A stretch of 34,008 nt of DNA from an uncultured Oscillospiraceae bacterium (GTDB lineage: Bacteria > Bacillota > Clostridia > Oscillospirales > Ruminococcaceae), in NCBI GenBank assembly GCA_947522735.1, contig CANNTZ010000021.1, positions 1 through 34,008 on the forward strand, given 5' to 3'. Every line of letters begins with the position of its first letter. Positions within the stretch are counted from its first letter, which is position 1. The translations under genes and the position numbers were made by a program. This document shows positions 1 through 8,827 of the stretch, one piece after another. The notes beneath the pieces were generated by a model. That model had not been told where the DNA came from, searched no databases, and worked only from the letters and a program-made list of their open reading frames with translations.

Positions 1-270
1 GATAACGTAAGGTCCCCGCAACGCGAAGCGTGAGGACGACCGAACCGCGGCTATATCTGCGGGCATTGCCCGCCGCGCGGCATGAGCGCAAGCCTGCGCC
101 AAAGCGCAGTTAACCCTCGCCAAAGGCGAAAGAAACAGCCAATCAAGAAAAGATAGAACACCCCAACTCCGCGCGAGCCAGTCGGCGCACTCGATAACGT
201 AAGGTCCCCGCAACGCGAAGCGTGAGGACGACCGAACCGCGGATATATCACCGGGCATTGCCCGCCGCAG
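1..270. repeat. Hairpin-rich composite repeat, two units downstream of noc
   Basis: The stretch holds no credible gene. A 50-bp unit starting GATAACGTAAG is found at 1-50 and again, identical, at 193-242. Each is followed by a short palindrome CGGGCATTGCCCG (about 60-72 and 252-264). Between them are small inverted repeats such as TCGCCAAAGGCGA. The same 50-bp unit returns at 13639-13688 (inverted) and 16689-16738, so this is part of a dispersed family. The 66-residue minus-strand reading frame here is a translation of the repeat and is not a gene. Function unknown. Confidence 0.85.
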
Positions 271-282
271 GGTGCTGCCCGT

Positions 283-316
283 AAAGGAAAGGGGCCTGCA
301 TTGCTTGCAGACCCCT
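283..316 (-). terminator. Rho-independent-like terminator downstream of noc
   Basis: Read on the minus strand, GGGG-T-CTGCA, loop AGCAA, TGCAG-G-CCCC forms a 9-bp stem with one internal mismatch, followed by TTTCCTTT. It lies about 53 nt past the noc stop codon and before the repeat block, where a noc terminator would be expected. Confidence 0.6.
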
Positions 317-368
317 CGCCTTTGGAAAATTGGGAAAAGGGAAATGGTTACCCTTGCGGGTACAAAGC

Positions 369-1232
369 TTACGCCGTCGCCTCAGCCCTTTCGTCCGCTC
401 TCCTGTACGCCTCCTGTTTCGGTATCTTCACGATGTATTCGATGTACTCCTCTGACTCGCTTTTGCTCGCCTGCGCGTTTATCCCCGCGCACAGCATCGT
501 GTCCACCGCCCGGTTGATCGTGTTCACAAACAACCTCACATCTCTCACAACACACCTGTATATCCGCGTTTTGCCTCCGCTTTTTTCCACCTCCGCGCGC
601 TCGCTCACGACCCTTACATATTCCTCCGCCTGCGCAACATTCAGCCGTTTTTCGATTATCCAATCCAACGCCTCGCGCCGCGCCTCGTTGTCCTCAATTG
701 TGAGCAGCGCCCGCGCGTGCCGCTCGCTCAGCCCGGCTTTCTCAATCCTCGTCCGAACGTCATCCGGAAGCCGCAGCAGCCGCAGCTTGTTCGCTATCGC
801 CGGCTGCGATCTGCCAAGCTTTTTCGCCGCCTCCTCCTGCGATATGCCCCATATGTTGATGAGATTGCTTATCGCGCGCGCCTCCTCGAAGAAGCTCAGA
901 TTGCGCCTGTGAATGTTCTCCACTAAAGACATGACCGCCGATTCGCCGCTCTCCACATCGTATATTATCGCGTCTACGCTCGGCATGTCCAGCGACCGCA
1001 CCGCCATCAGTCTGCGCTCGCCGCAGATTAGCTGATACCGCCGCTCGCTTATACGACGCACCAGCAGCGGCTGAAGCAGCCCGTTTTCGGCAATGCTCGT
1101 TGCCAGCTCATCCAGCTCGTCCTTTCCAAACAGCCTGCGCGGCTGCGCCGGATTGGGGAAGATCCACTCCACCGGCAGCGATACTATCTTCCCGTTGTTC
1201 CTTATTCTCGGCTCGCGCATAATGATTGACAT
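369..1232 (-). CDS. noc: Nucleoid occlusion protein Noc (ParB/Spo0J family)
   Basis: This 287-aa protein has a ParB N-terminal domain with the GERR arginine motif (71-74) and the ENIHRR box (105-110), then a helix-turn-helix at about 130-155. The C-terminus, ending EEYIEYIVKIPK near residue 272, resembles Bacillus Noc (EEYIQITIRIPK) more than Spo0J. Known Noc proteins bind CTP and specific DNA sites and stop Z-ring assembly over the chromosome. The chosen ATG has AAGGAAGGG 9 nt upstream; the frame stays open further upstream but without a ribosome site. It follows rsmG, as in Bacillus, but has its own promoter candidate and terminator. From this start the protein lacks an obvious N-terminal amphipathic helix, which in Bacillus Noc binds the membrane. 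Confidence 0.88.
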   Translation of the reverse strand: MSIIMREPRIRNNGKIVSLPVEWIFPNPAQPRRLFGKDELDELATSIAENGLLQPLLVRRISERRYQLICGERRLMAVRSLDMPSVDAIIYDVESGESAVMSLVENIHRRNLSFFEEARAISNLINIWGISQEEAAKKLGRSQPAIANKLRLLRLPDDVRTRIEKAGLSERHARALLTIEDNEARREALDWIIEKRLNVAQAEEYVRVVSERAEVEKSGGKTRIYRCVVRDVRLFVNTINRAVDTMLCAGINAQASKSESEEYIEYIVKIPKQEAYRRADERAEATA

Positions 1233-1367
1233 CTTCCTCATCCCTTCCTTTTTCGTGCGTGCGACGACCTTTAAACCGTGTAGCCACACCACACCTACGT
1301 CCGTTTTTTCAAGTCGTTGCGGCTCCATGTTTTTGCCGCAGCGCTCGATATCGCACCGCCTGACTAT

Positions 1368-1376
1368 ACTATAGCA
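1368..1376 (-). promoter_or_regulatory. Candidate extended -10 promoter for noc
   Basis: On the minus strand TGCTATAGT is an extended -10 element (TGnTATAAT-like), just downstream of the rsmG terminator and about 135 nt upstream of the noc start. No good -35 hexamer is visible, so this rests on the -10 and its position. Confidence 0.4.
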
Positions 1377-1411
1377 TATTGTTCCATATATTTCCAGTTG
1401 TTTTCGTCGCA

Positions 1412-1440
1412 TAAAAACACAAAAACCGCCGAAAGGCGGT
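1412..1440 (-). terminator. Rho-independent terminator after rsmG
   Basis: Minus-strand ACCGCC-TTTC-GGCGGT is a perfect 6-bp stem with a 4-nt loop followed by TTTTTGTGTTTTT. It starts 23 nt after the rsmG stop and separates mnmG-rsmG transcription from noc. Confidence 0.8.
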
Positions 1441-1462
1441 CTTTTGCGGCGCTTGCCTTTGT

Positions 1463-2188
1463 TCAGACAAGCGGCTTTTTTGCGATTTTTGCGGAGGGCC
1501 GCGGGTATTTTGCCGGAGTTTGCGAAATCTTTTTTATCAGTATGATGCTGCGCCCGTCGCCGTTTGGCAGTATAAAACGCTTCACCTGCTCCACACTTCC
1601 GCCCATCAGCGCTATTGCCTTTTCCGCGCCGGAAAGCTCCTCGTCCACGTCCGCACCCTTCATCGCCGCAAACGTCCCGCCGAGCTTCACCAGCGGCAGG
1701 CAGTATTCCGACAGCTCGCGCAGATTCGCCACAGCGCGGGCCACCGCAAAATCATATTTTTCACGGTGTTCAGGGGCCGTTCCCGCCTCCTCTGCGCGCA
1801 TATGCACCGCCTCGCTGCCCTTTTCTGCAAGTCCAAGCCGTTCCATCAACAGCCTGAGGAACGTCACGCGCTTGTTGCTGCTGTCTATCATCGTGATTTT
1901 CAGATCCGGACGCGCCGTCAGCAGCGGAACAGACGGAAAGCCCGCGCCCGCGCCGACGTCCGCTATCCGCGCGCCTTGCTCCGGCGCTATAGCCGGAAGC
2001 AGCGACAGACTGTCAGCAAAATGCTTGACCGCAATTTCCTCCGGCGCGGTTATTGCGGTAAGGTTGACCTTTTCGTTGTAATCTATGAGAAATTCGGCAT
2101 ACGCCTCAAGCAATCCGAGCATCCGCTCTTCCGACTCCACACCAACCGCCCTGACGCTTTCCGCTAAAAAATCGACGTCGATTATCAT
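1463..2188 (-). CDS. rsmG: 16S rRNA (guanine527-N7)-methyltransferase RsmG
   Basis: This SAM-dependent methyltransferase modifies G527 of 16S rRNA in the 530 loop; in other bacteria its loss gives low-level streptomycin resistance. The 241-aa protein has NLTAIT near residue 42, the SAM-binding loop VGAGAGFPS (78-86) and IDSSNKR (101-107), all typical of RsmG/GidB, and matches the family length of about 240. The ATG at 2188 is preferred: AGGAAAGGGAG lies just upstream. An in-frame TTG at 2212 abuts the mnmG stop and has no ribosome site. The gene lies 24 nt after mnmG and is probably co-transcribed with it, ending at the hairpin at 1412-1440. Confidence 0.95.
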   Translation of the reverse strand: MIIDVDFLAESVRAVGVESEERMLGLLEAYAEFLIDYNEKVNLTAITAPEEIAVKHFADSLSLLPAIAPEQGARIADVGAGAGFPSVPLLTARPDLKITMIDSSNKRVTFLRLLMERLGLAEKGSEAVHMRAEEAGTAPEHREKYDFAVARAVANLRELSEYCLPLVKLGGTFAAMKGADVDEELSGAEKAIALMGGSVEQVKRFILPNGDGRSIILIKKISQTPAKYPRPSAKIAKKPLV

Positions 2189-2212
2189 TGTTGCTCTCCC
2201 TTTCCTCTCCAA

Positions 2213-4102
2213 TCAGCTCTTCTCCCCGTTTTTCACTGCGTCTCGCTTCAAATATATCAGCAGCACGTCGATATCCGCCGGGCTGACGCCGGATATGCGC
2301 GACGCCTGGCCGATGTTTTCCGGACGCACGCGATCCAGCTTTTCCGCCGCCTCCAGCCTAAGCCCTGTCACGGCGGCGTAATCGATATCGCGCGGTAGCT
2401 TTTTTTCCGCCAGTCGAAGCTGTTCTCTTATCTTTGCAAGCTGCTTGTCTATGTAGCCGGAGTATTTTATCCGTATCTCCACCTGCTCGCGTTCGGCGCG
2501 GGAAAGCGCGGGGCGCTCCGGGTCGAACGGCGCGGTGTCGTCATAGCTGAGCTGCGGGCGGCGGATGAGATCCGCTATCCGCGCGCCGTTTGCGACAGGG
2601 GCTGTGCCACGCGCATCCAACAGCGCGTTAAGCTTCTCCGACGGCGGTGCGCCCACCGTCTCCACTCGTGCTATCTCGCGCTCGACGCGCTCCCTTTTTG
2701 CCAAAAACGCGCTCCAGCGACCGTCGCCGATCAGCCCTATCTCCCGTCCAAGCGGCGTCAGCCTCATATCGGCGTTGTCCTGCCGCAGATACAGCCGATA
2801 CTCCGACCGTGAGGTCATCATCCGGTAAGGATCGGTGCAGCCCTTGACGACGAGATCGTCGATCAGCGTGCCTATGTATGAATTTTCGCGCGCGAATATG
2901 ATCTGCTCCCTGCCCTGAACCATACGCGCGGCATTTATACCGGCAACAAGCCCCTGTGCCGCCGCCTCCTCATAGCCGGAGGTGCCGTTGAACTGCCCTG
3001 CGCCGTAAAGCCCCGGAATATTGCGAAATTCCAGCGTCGCGTCAAGCTGTAGCGGGTCACAGCAGTCGTACTCTATCGCGTAGGCGGTGCGCATCAGCTT
3101 CACCTGCTCCAGCCCTCTGATGGTGCGATAAAATTCGAGCTGCACCTCCTCCGGAAGCGACGAGGACATGCCCTGAAGATACATCTCGTTGGTGTCCTCG
3201 CCCATTGGCTCAATAAAAAGCTGATGCCGCTGCTTGTCCGGAAAACGCATGACCTTGTCCTCGATGCTCGGACAATAGCGCGGGCCGATGCCCTCGATTT
3301 TCCCGCCGTAGAGCGGCGAGCGTCCGATGTTCCGGCGGATTACCTCGTGCGTGCGCTCGTTGGTGTAGGAAATATGGCATACCGCCCGGTTTTTCAGCTC
3401 TCCCTCAGTTTCAAACGAGAACGGCGTCACCGGCTCGTCTCCCGCCTGCTCCTCAAGCGCCGAAAAGTCTATGCTTCTCCTGTCCACCCGCGCCGGAGTG
3501 CCGGTCTTGAAGCGACGTAGCCGAACCCCTGCGGCACGCAGACTCTCGGAGAGCCTGTTTGCGGCGTGCGTGCCGTCCGGGCCGCTCTCATACGATATCT
3601 CTCCTACAAAAATTCTGCCTTTAAGGTAGGTGCCGGTGCAAACGACAGCCGCTTTTACGCTGTATACCGCCCCCATCGCCGTCACAACCGCATTTATCCT
3701 GCCGTTTTCGGTGCGCACCTCCACTATCTCCGCCTGCTTGACGTCGAGCCTCGGCTGGTTTTCTATTATCTTTTTCATGTGCAGGTGATATCGCGCCCTG
3801 TCCGATTGCACGCGCAGTGAGTGTACCGCCGGGCCCTTGCCGAGGTTCAGCATCCGGCTCTGCAAAAAGGTTGCGTCGGCGGCCCTTCCCATCTCGCCGC
3901 CAAGAGCGTCGATCTCTCTCACAAGGTGCCCCTTCGCCGTGCCGCCGATCGACGGATTGCAGGGCATATTTGCAATGCCGTCCAGCGTTATCGTGAATAT
4001 CGCCGTCCTCGCGCCGAGCCTTGCCGCCGCAAGCGCCGCCTCCACTCCCGCGTGTCCCGCGCCTATGACCGCCACGTCGTAGCTTCCCGCAAAATAATCC
4101 AT
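2213..4102 (-). CDS. mnmG: tRNA uridine-5-carboxymethylaminomethyl modification enzyme MnmG (GidA)
   Basis: MnmG is the FAD-dependent partner of MnmE. Together they install the (carboxymethyl)aminomethyl group on the wobble uridine (U34) of certain tRNAs. The 629-aa protein is full length. It opens with the FAD dinucleotide fold VIGAGHAGVEAALAAARLG (about 11-29), followed by NMPCNPSIGGTAKGH, the conserved Cys-containing segment. A later GQFNGTSGYEEAAAQGL motif and a helical C-terminal MnmE-interaction domain complete the family architecture. A GGGAAAG ribosome site precedes the ATG. In Bacillus mnmG follows mnmE; here mnmE is about 17 kb away on the opposite arm of the origin, and mnmG follows gyrA. 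Confidence 0.97.
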   Translation of the reverse strand: MDYFAGSYDVAVIGAGHAGVEAALAAARLGARTAIFTITLDGIANMPCNPSIGGTAKGHLVREIDALGGEMGRAADATFLQSRMLNLGKGPAVHSLRVQSDRARYHLHMKKIIENQPRLDVKQAEIVEVRTENGRINAVVTAMGAVYSVKAAVVCTGTYLKGRIFVGEISYESGPDGTHAANRLSESLRAAGVRLRRFKTGTPARVDRRSIDFSALEEQAGDEPVTPFSFETEGELKNRAVCHISYTNERTHEVIRRNIGRSPLYGGKIEGIGPRYCPSIEDKVMRFPDKQRHQLFIEPMGEDTNEMYLQGMSSSLPEEVQLEFYRTIRGLEQVKLMRTAYAIEYDCCDPLQLDATLEFRNIPGLYGAGQFNGTSGYEEAAAQGLVAGINAARMVQGREQIIFARENSYIGTLIDDLVVKGCTDPYRMMTSRSEYRLYLRQDNADMRLTPLGREIGLIGDGRWSAFLAKRERVEREIARVETVGAPPSEKLNALLDARGTAPVANGARIADLIRRPQLSYDDTAPFDPERPALSRAEREQVEIRIKYSGYIDKQLAKIREQLRLAEKKLPRDIDYAAVTGLRLEAAEKLDRVRPENIGQASRISGVSPADIDVLLIYLKRDAVKNGEKS

Positions 4103-4119
4103 ATTATCACTTTCCCAAA

Positions 4120-4135
4120 TGTTTCACATGAAACA
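4120..4135. promoter_or_regulatory. parS-like centromere site
   Basis: TGTTTCACATGAAACA matches the Firmicutes parS consensus TGTTNCACGTGAAACA at all positions but one (A for G at position 9). It lies in the gyrA-mnmG gap, roughly 8-9 kb from the origin, where Spo0J/ParB-CTP clamps would load and recruit SMC. This is the only good parS match I noticed in the window. Confidence 0.75.
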
Positions 4136-4156
4136 TAAAATCAGGGGCCGCCCCTG
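4130..4156 (-). terminator. Weak terminator-like hairpin after gyrA
   Basis: On the minus strand CAGGGG-CGG-CCCCTG is a 6-bp GC stem followed by ATTTTATGTTT. It lies about 30 nt after the gyrA stop and its downstream tract overlaps the parS-like site. The T tract is broken, so read-through into mnmG is likely. Confidence 0.4.
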
Positions 4157-4186
4157 CAAACAGACGCAGCCCCACCATTCTGTCCT

Positions 4187-6790
4187 TTATTCTTCGCCGT
4201 TTTTCGGGTGCATTATGTCGTCCGGCATGTCGAAAATACTGTCGTCGCCAAACTGCTCGGAAAGCGCCTTTTCCTCCCTCGCGTCCGTGCCGCCGTCCGG
4301 AGCAAAAGCCTCCTCTTCCTCGGAGACGTCCTCGTTTTCGCTTTCCTCCGCCTCCTCAGCACTCTCTGCGTCGCGCGCGGAGCTTGCCACGCTGACGACC
4401 CGGCTGCCCGCGCCGACCGATATCACCTTGACGCCGGACGCATAGCGGGACATCGGCCGGATTGTGTCGGCGCTGAAGCGAATCAGCACGCCCTCGTCGG
4501 TTATGATAAACAGGTCGTCGCCCTCGCGGACGCCGCAGATTCCGGCGACATAGCCGTATTTTCCTCCGACCCTGTAGTTCAGAACACCCTGTCCGCCACG
4601 GCTCTGCAGGCGATATTGCTTGGATTCGGTGCGGCGGCCATAGCCGTTGTCGCAGATGGTGAGGATGGATACGTCCTCGCCCGCAACCGCCGTGCCGACG
4701 ACCTCGTCGCCCTCGTGCAGCGTTATCGCCTTGACGCCGCGCGCGCTGCGTCCCACCTCACGTATATCCTTTTCGCTGAAGCGAATGGCATAGCCGTTTC
4801 TTGTCGCGACGATCAGCTCGTCGCTGCCCTCGGTGATGCAGACCCAGCCCAGCTCGTCGCCCTCGTCGAGCGATATCGCGATAAGGCCGCTCTTGCGGAT
4901 ATTGCGGAACGCCGAGAGCTTGACTCGCTTGATTATGCCGCGCCTTGTCACCATGCAGAAGGCATGGTCGTCGTTAAAGCCGCTCGTCATGAGCATTGAG
5001 GTTATCTTCTCGTCCGGATCGATCTGTAGGAAGTTTACTATGTTGTTGCCGCGCGCCGCGGATTGGCACTCGGGTATCTCATAGCATTTCAGCGAGAAAA
5101 TACGTCCCTTCGAGGTGAAGAAGGAGATATAATCGTGCGTTGAGCAGACGAACACATCCTTGACGTAATCCTCGTCGCGGCGCGAGAGGCTGCTTCTGCC
5201 GCGTCCGCCGCGTCCCTGCGACTTGTAAAAATCGGCGGCCTGGCGCTTGATATAGCCAAAGCGGGTCATGGTGACGACACATTCCTTGCGCGGGATGAGA
5301 TCCTCTATATCGACCTCTCCGCTGACCGCCTCGATGGAGGTGCGGCGCTCGTCTCCGTAGATCTTCTTTATCCCGCAAAGCTCCTCCTTTATCACCGCAA
5401 GCACCTTGCCCTCGTCGGCAAGTATCGCCTCACACTCCCTGATCTTCGCTATAAGCTCCTCGTTCTCGTCGAGCAGCTTCTGGCGCTCAAGGCCGGTCAG
5501 CCGCCCGAGCGTCATTGCGACGATAGCCGCCGCCTGAACCTCGCTGAACTCAAAGCGATCCATCAGGCGCTGCTTGCCCTCCGGAATGTTCTTCGACGAG
5601 CGCAATATTGCAATGACCTCGTCGATAAAATCCAGCGCCTTTAAAAGTCCGGCAATGATGATCTGGCGCTCCTTTGCCTTGTTAAGCTCATACTGTGTGC
5701 GCCGGATGATGACCTGCTCTTGAAATTTGATGTATTCATGCAGCATCTCTTTGAGCGTCAGCAGCTTCGGCTGGCCGTCCACAAGCGCAAGCATGATAAC
5801 GCCCACGGTGTCCTGCAATTGCGTGTAGGTGTAAAGCTGGTTCAGTACTATCTGAGCGTTCGCCTCGCGTTTAAGATCGATGACGATGCGCATGCCCTCA
5901 CGGTCAGATTCATCGTTGAGATCAGCGATGCCCTCTATGCGCTTGTCGCGCACCAAATCGGCGATATTCTCGATGAGCCGCGCCTTGTTTACCATATAGG
6001 GTATCTCGGTCACGACTATCCTTGTCCGGTCGTTTTTGCCCTCCTCAAAGTGGACGCGCGCGCGCAGAGTTATTTTGCCGCGTCCGGTGCCATATGCCGC
6101 GCGTATGCCGCTTCTGCCCATAATTATGCCGCCGGTCGGGAAATCCGGGCCCTGCATGTGCGCCATCAAATCCTCCAACGTCGCGTCGGGATTGTCTATC
6201 AGGCAGCACACCGCGTCGATGGTCTCTCCCATGTTGTGCGGCGGAATGTTTGTCGCCATGCCGACGGCGATGCCGACCGAGCCGTTTACCAAAAGCTGCG
6301 GAAAACGGGACGGAAGCTGCTTTGGCTCCTTTTTGCTCTCGTCATAATTCGGGACAAACTCAACGGTATTCTTATCGATATCCGAGAACATCGAGAGCGC
6401 AAGCTTATCCAGCCGCGCCTCGGTGTAACGGTAGGCAGCCGGTGGGTCTCCGTCCACCGAGCCGAAGTTGCCGTGACCGTCCACCAGCGGATAGCGCATC
6501 GAAAAATCCTGCGCCAGACGCACCATCGCGTCATAAACGCTTGCGTCTCCGTGCGGGTGGTAGCTGCCGAGCACCGAGCCGACGGTGTCCGCCGACTTTT
6601 TATAGGGCCGGTCGGGCGTCAGGTTGCGCTCGTACATCGTATACAATATGCGCCGGTGGACGGGCTTCAGTCCGTCGCATACGTCCGGCAGCGCCCTCGA
6701 GGTTATGACCGACATCGAATAATCGAGGAAGGAATTTTTCATCTCGCGCTCGATATCGGCGTTTATCAGTTGTTTTGCGTTGTATTCCAT
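4187..6790 (-). CDS. gyrA: DNA gyrase subunit A
   Basis: GyrA is the DNA-cleaving subunit of gyrase, which adds negative supercoils. The 867-aa protein has the winged-helix breakage-reunion domain with catalytic Tyr122 (RYTEARL). The C-terminal beta-pinwheel carries a degenerate GyrA box, QSRGGQG. A strongly acidic tail follows (for example AEEAEESENEDVSEEEE). The quinolone-resistance region reads HPHGDASVYDAM: residue 83 (same as E. coli numbering) is Ala instead of the usual Ser, while Asp87 is kept. The gene starts 24 nt after gyrB and is almost certainly in one operon with it. Confidence 0.98.
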   Translation of the reverse strand: MEYNAKQLINADIEREMKNSFLDYSMSVITSRALPDVCDGLKPVHRRILYTMYERNLTPDRPYKKSADTVGSVLGSYHPHGDASVYDAMVRLAQDFSMRYPLVDGHGNFGSVDGDPPAAYRYTEARLDKLALSMFSDIDKNTVEFVPNYDESKKEPKQLPSRFPQLLVNGSVGIAVGMATNIPPHNMGETIDAVCCLIDNPDATLEDLMAHMQGPDFPTGGIIMGRSGIRAAYGTGRGKITLRARVHFEEGKNDRTRIVVTEIPYMVNKARLIENIADLVRDKRIEGIADLNDESDREGMRIVIDLKREANAQIVLNQLYTYTQLQDTVGVIMLALVDGQPKLLTLKEMLHEYIKFQEQVIIRRTQYELNKAKERQIIIAGLLKALDFIDEVIAILRSSKNIPEGKQRLMDRFEFSEVQAAAIVAMTLGRLTGLERQKLLDENEELIAKIRECEAILADEGKVLAVIKEELCGIKKIYGDERRTSIEAVSGEVDIEDLIPRKECVVTMTRFGYIKRQAADFYKSQGRGGRGRSSLSRRDEDYVKDVFVCSTHDYISFFTSKGRIFSLKCYEIPECQSAARGNNIVNFLQIDPDEKITSMLMTSGFNDDHAFCMVTRRGIIKRVKLSAFRNIRKSGLIAISLDEGDELGWVCITEGSDELIVATRNGYAIRFSEKDIREVGRSARGVKAITLHEGDEVVGTAVAGEDVSILTICDNGYGRRTESKQYRLQSRGGQGVLNYRVGGKYGYVAGICGVREGDDLFIITDEGVLIRFSADTIRPMSRYASGVKVISVGAGSRVVSVASSARDAESAEEAEESENEDVSEEEEAFAPDGGTDAREEKALSEQFGDDSIFDMPDDIMHPKNGEE

Positions 6791-6814
6791 ATCTTTACGA
6801 CCATTCCTTGCTCA

Positions 6815-8761
6815 TCATATATCGAGATTGCGGACATATTTTGCGTTGCGTTCGATAAACTGTCTCCTCGGCTCCACCTTATCGCCCATAAGCATCGTAA
6901 ACACCGCGTCGGCGCGCGCCGCATCGTCCATCTCCACGCGGAGCATCAGGCGGTTCTCCGGATTCATCGTCGTCTCCCAAAGCTGCTCGGGATTCATTTC
7001 GCCGAGACCCTTGTACCGCTGTATCGATATCTTTGAGGTGTTTCCCGGCGCCAGCTCCTCCATGCTCCTCGCAAGCTCCTTTTCAAGATAGACGTAGCGT
7101 ATCTGCTTGCCGTAAGAGAGCTTATAGAGCGGCGGCTGCGCAATATAGATATGTCCCTGCTCGACGAGCGGACGCATGAAGCGGAAGAAAAAGGTGAGCA
7201 GCAGCGTGCGGATGTGGTGTCCGTCCACGTCGGCATCGGCCATGATGATGACCTTGTCGTATCTCAGCTTGGAGATGTCGAGATCCTCTCCTATTCCGCA
7301 GCCGAGAGCAAGCACGACCGGCATCAGCTTTTCGTTGCCGTAGACCTTTTCGTGGCGCGCCTTTTCGACGTTGAGCATCTTGCCCCACAGCGGAAGTATA
7401 GCCTGAAAGGTTCTGTCGCGTCCGCTCTTGGCGGAGCCGCCTGCCGAATCTCCCTCGACGATGTATATCTCGGTGTTTTCGCGGTTCTTGTTGGAGCAGT
7501 CGGCAAGCTTTCCGGGCAACGCTGCCGTTTCCAGCACCGATTTGCGCCGCGTCTGATCCCTTGCCTTTCGTGCGGCCTCGCGCGCACGCGCCGCCTGCAT
7601 CGATTTCTCGAATATCAGCTTTGCAATGGCGGGGTTTTCCTCAAAATAGGTCGTGAGCTGATTGTAAACGGTGGATTCGACGAGCTGGCGTATCTCGGTG
7701 TTGCCGAGCTTAGCCTTGGTCTGGCCCTCAAACTGCGCCTCCAGCAGCTTGACCGATACGATAGCTATCATGCCCTCGCGGACGTCCTCGCCGGAGAGGT
7801 TCTTTTCGCTCTCCTTGATTATCCCCTTTTTGCGGCCATAGTCATTAAAGGCGCGGGTCATTGCGCTCTTGAAGCCCAGCTCGTGGGTACCGCCCTCGGC
7901 GGTGTGGACGTTGTTCGCAAAGGAGAGCAGTATCTCGTTATAGCTGTCGTTGTACTGTATTGCCACCTCAACCGACGAGCTGCCGTCCTCGCCCGAAAAA
8001 TATATGACGTTGGGGTGTATGAGCTGCTTGTTCGCCCCCAGATGCTCGACAAAGCTCCGGATTCCGCCCTCGTACATCATCTTGAGATCCTGCGGGTTCT
8101 CCGGGTCGCGCCTGTCGAAAAGCTCGATATTTATCCCGGCATTGAGGAACGCCTGCTCGCGCAGCAGATCGGCAAGCTTGTCAAAGTCGTAGTCGAGAGT
8201 CTCGAATATCTCGTCGTCCGCGCGGAAGGTGATGCAGGTTCCGGTGTGCTCCTCGTCGAGGTCGCGCAGCTTACCGAACTCATTTACGGGCTTGCCGCGC
8301 TCAAATCGCTGTCCCATGCTCTCCTTGCCGCAAAAAATTTCCACCTCCAGCCATTCGCTCAGCGCGTTGACGACCGACGCGCCGACGCCGTGCAGGCCGC
8401 TGGACACCTTATATCCGCTTCCGCCGAACTTTCCTCCGGCGTGCAGCACCGTAAACACAACCGTTACCGTGGAAATACCCATCTTGGGATGAATACCGAC
8501 CGGGATACCGCGTCCGTTATCCGTGACGCGGACAACGCTGTCCGGCAGAAGCTCGACTATGATGTCGGTGCAGAAGCCCGCAACAGCCTCGTCGATGGAG
8601 TTATCGACGATCTCCTTTACCAGATGATGCAGCCCGTTCGAGCCTGTGGAGCCGATATACATGCCCGGACGCTTCCTGACCGCCTCAAGCCCCTCGAGCA
8701 CCTGTATCTGGCTCTCGTCATAATTGCCTTTCACATTTCCAACATTGCCGGGAGAGATCAT
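6815..8761 (-). CDS. gyrB: DNA gyrase subunit B
   Basis: GyrB is the ATPase subunit of gyrase. The 648-aa length is usual for Gram-positive GyrB. The GHKL ATPase part shows EIVDNSIDEA, DNGRGIPVG and GLHGVGASVVNALS. The TOPRIM part shows EGDSAGGSAKSGRDR and DADVDGHHIRTLLLTF, and the C-terminus has IQRYKGLGEMNPEQL. GGAAGGA lies 11 nt upstream of the ATG. Between remB and gyrB is a 66-nt AT-rich spacer that could hold a promoter, but no clear -35/-10 pair was seen. Confidence 0.98.
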   Translation of the reverse strand: MISPGNVGNVKGNYDESQIQVLEGLEAVRKRPGMYIGSTGSNGLHHLVKEIVDNSIDEAVAGFCTDIIVELLPDSVVRVTDNGRGIPVGIHPKMGISTVTVVFTVLHAGGKFGGSGYKVSSGLHGVGASVVNALSEWLEVEIFCGKESMGQRFERGKPVNEFGKLRDLDEEHTGTCITFRADDEIFETLDYDFDKLADLLREQAFLNAGINIELFDRRDPENPQDLKMMYEGGIRSFVEHLGANKQLIHPNVIYFSGEDGSSSVEVAIQYNDSYNEILLSFANNVHTAEGGTHELGFKSAMTRAFNDYGRKKGIIKESEKNLSGEDVREGMIAIVSVKLLEAQFEGQTKAKLGNTEIRQLVESTVYNQLTTYFEENPAIAKLIFEKSMQAARAREAARKARDQTRRKSVLETAALPGKLADCSNKNRENTEIYIVEGDSAGGSAKSGRDRTFQAILPLWGKMLNVEKARHEKVYGNEKLMPVVLALGCGIGEDLDISKLRYDKVIIMADADVDGHHIRTLLLTFFFRFMRPLVEQGHIYIAQPPLYKLSYGKQIRYVYLEKELARSMEELAPGNTSKISIQRYKGLGEMNPEQLWETTMNPENRLMLRVEMDDAARADAVFTMLMGDKVEPRRQFIERNAKYVRNLDI

Positions 8762-8827
8762 ACTCTTTTCGTTCCTTCCAGTTAATTCCGCAATATATAC
8801 TAAACGTTATATTAAATAAATATTGTA

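Noticed and set aside
7151..8785. 544-codon plus-strand frame opposite gyrB, and similar long frames opposite gyrA, dnaA and yidC
   Set aside because: They are antisense shadows of well-identified genes, with no family resemblance.
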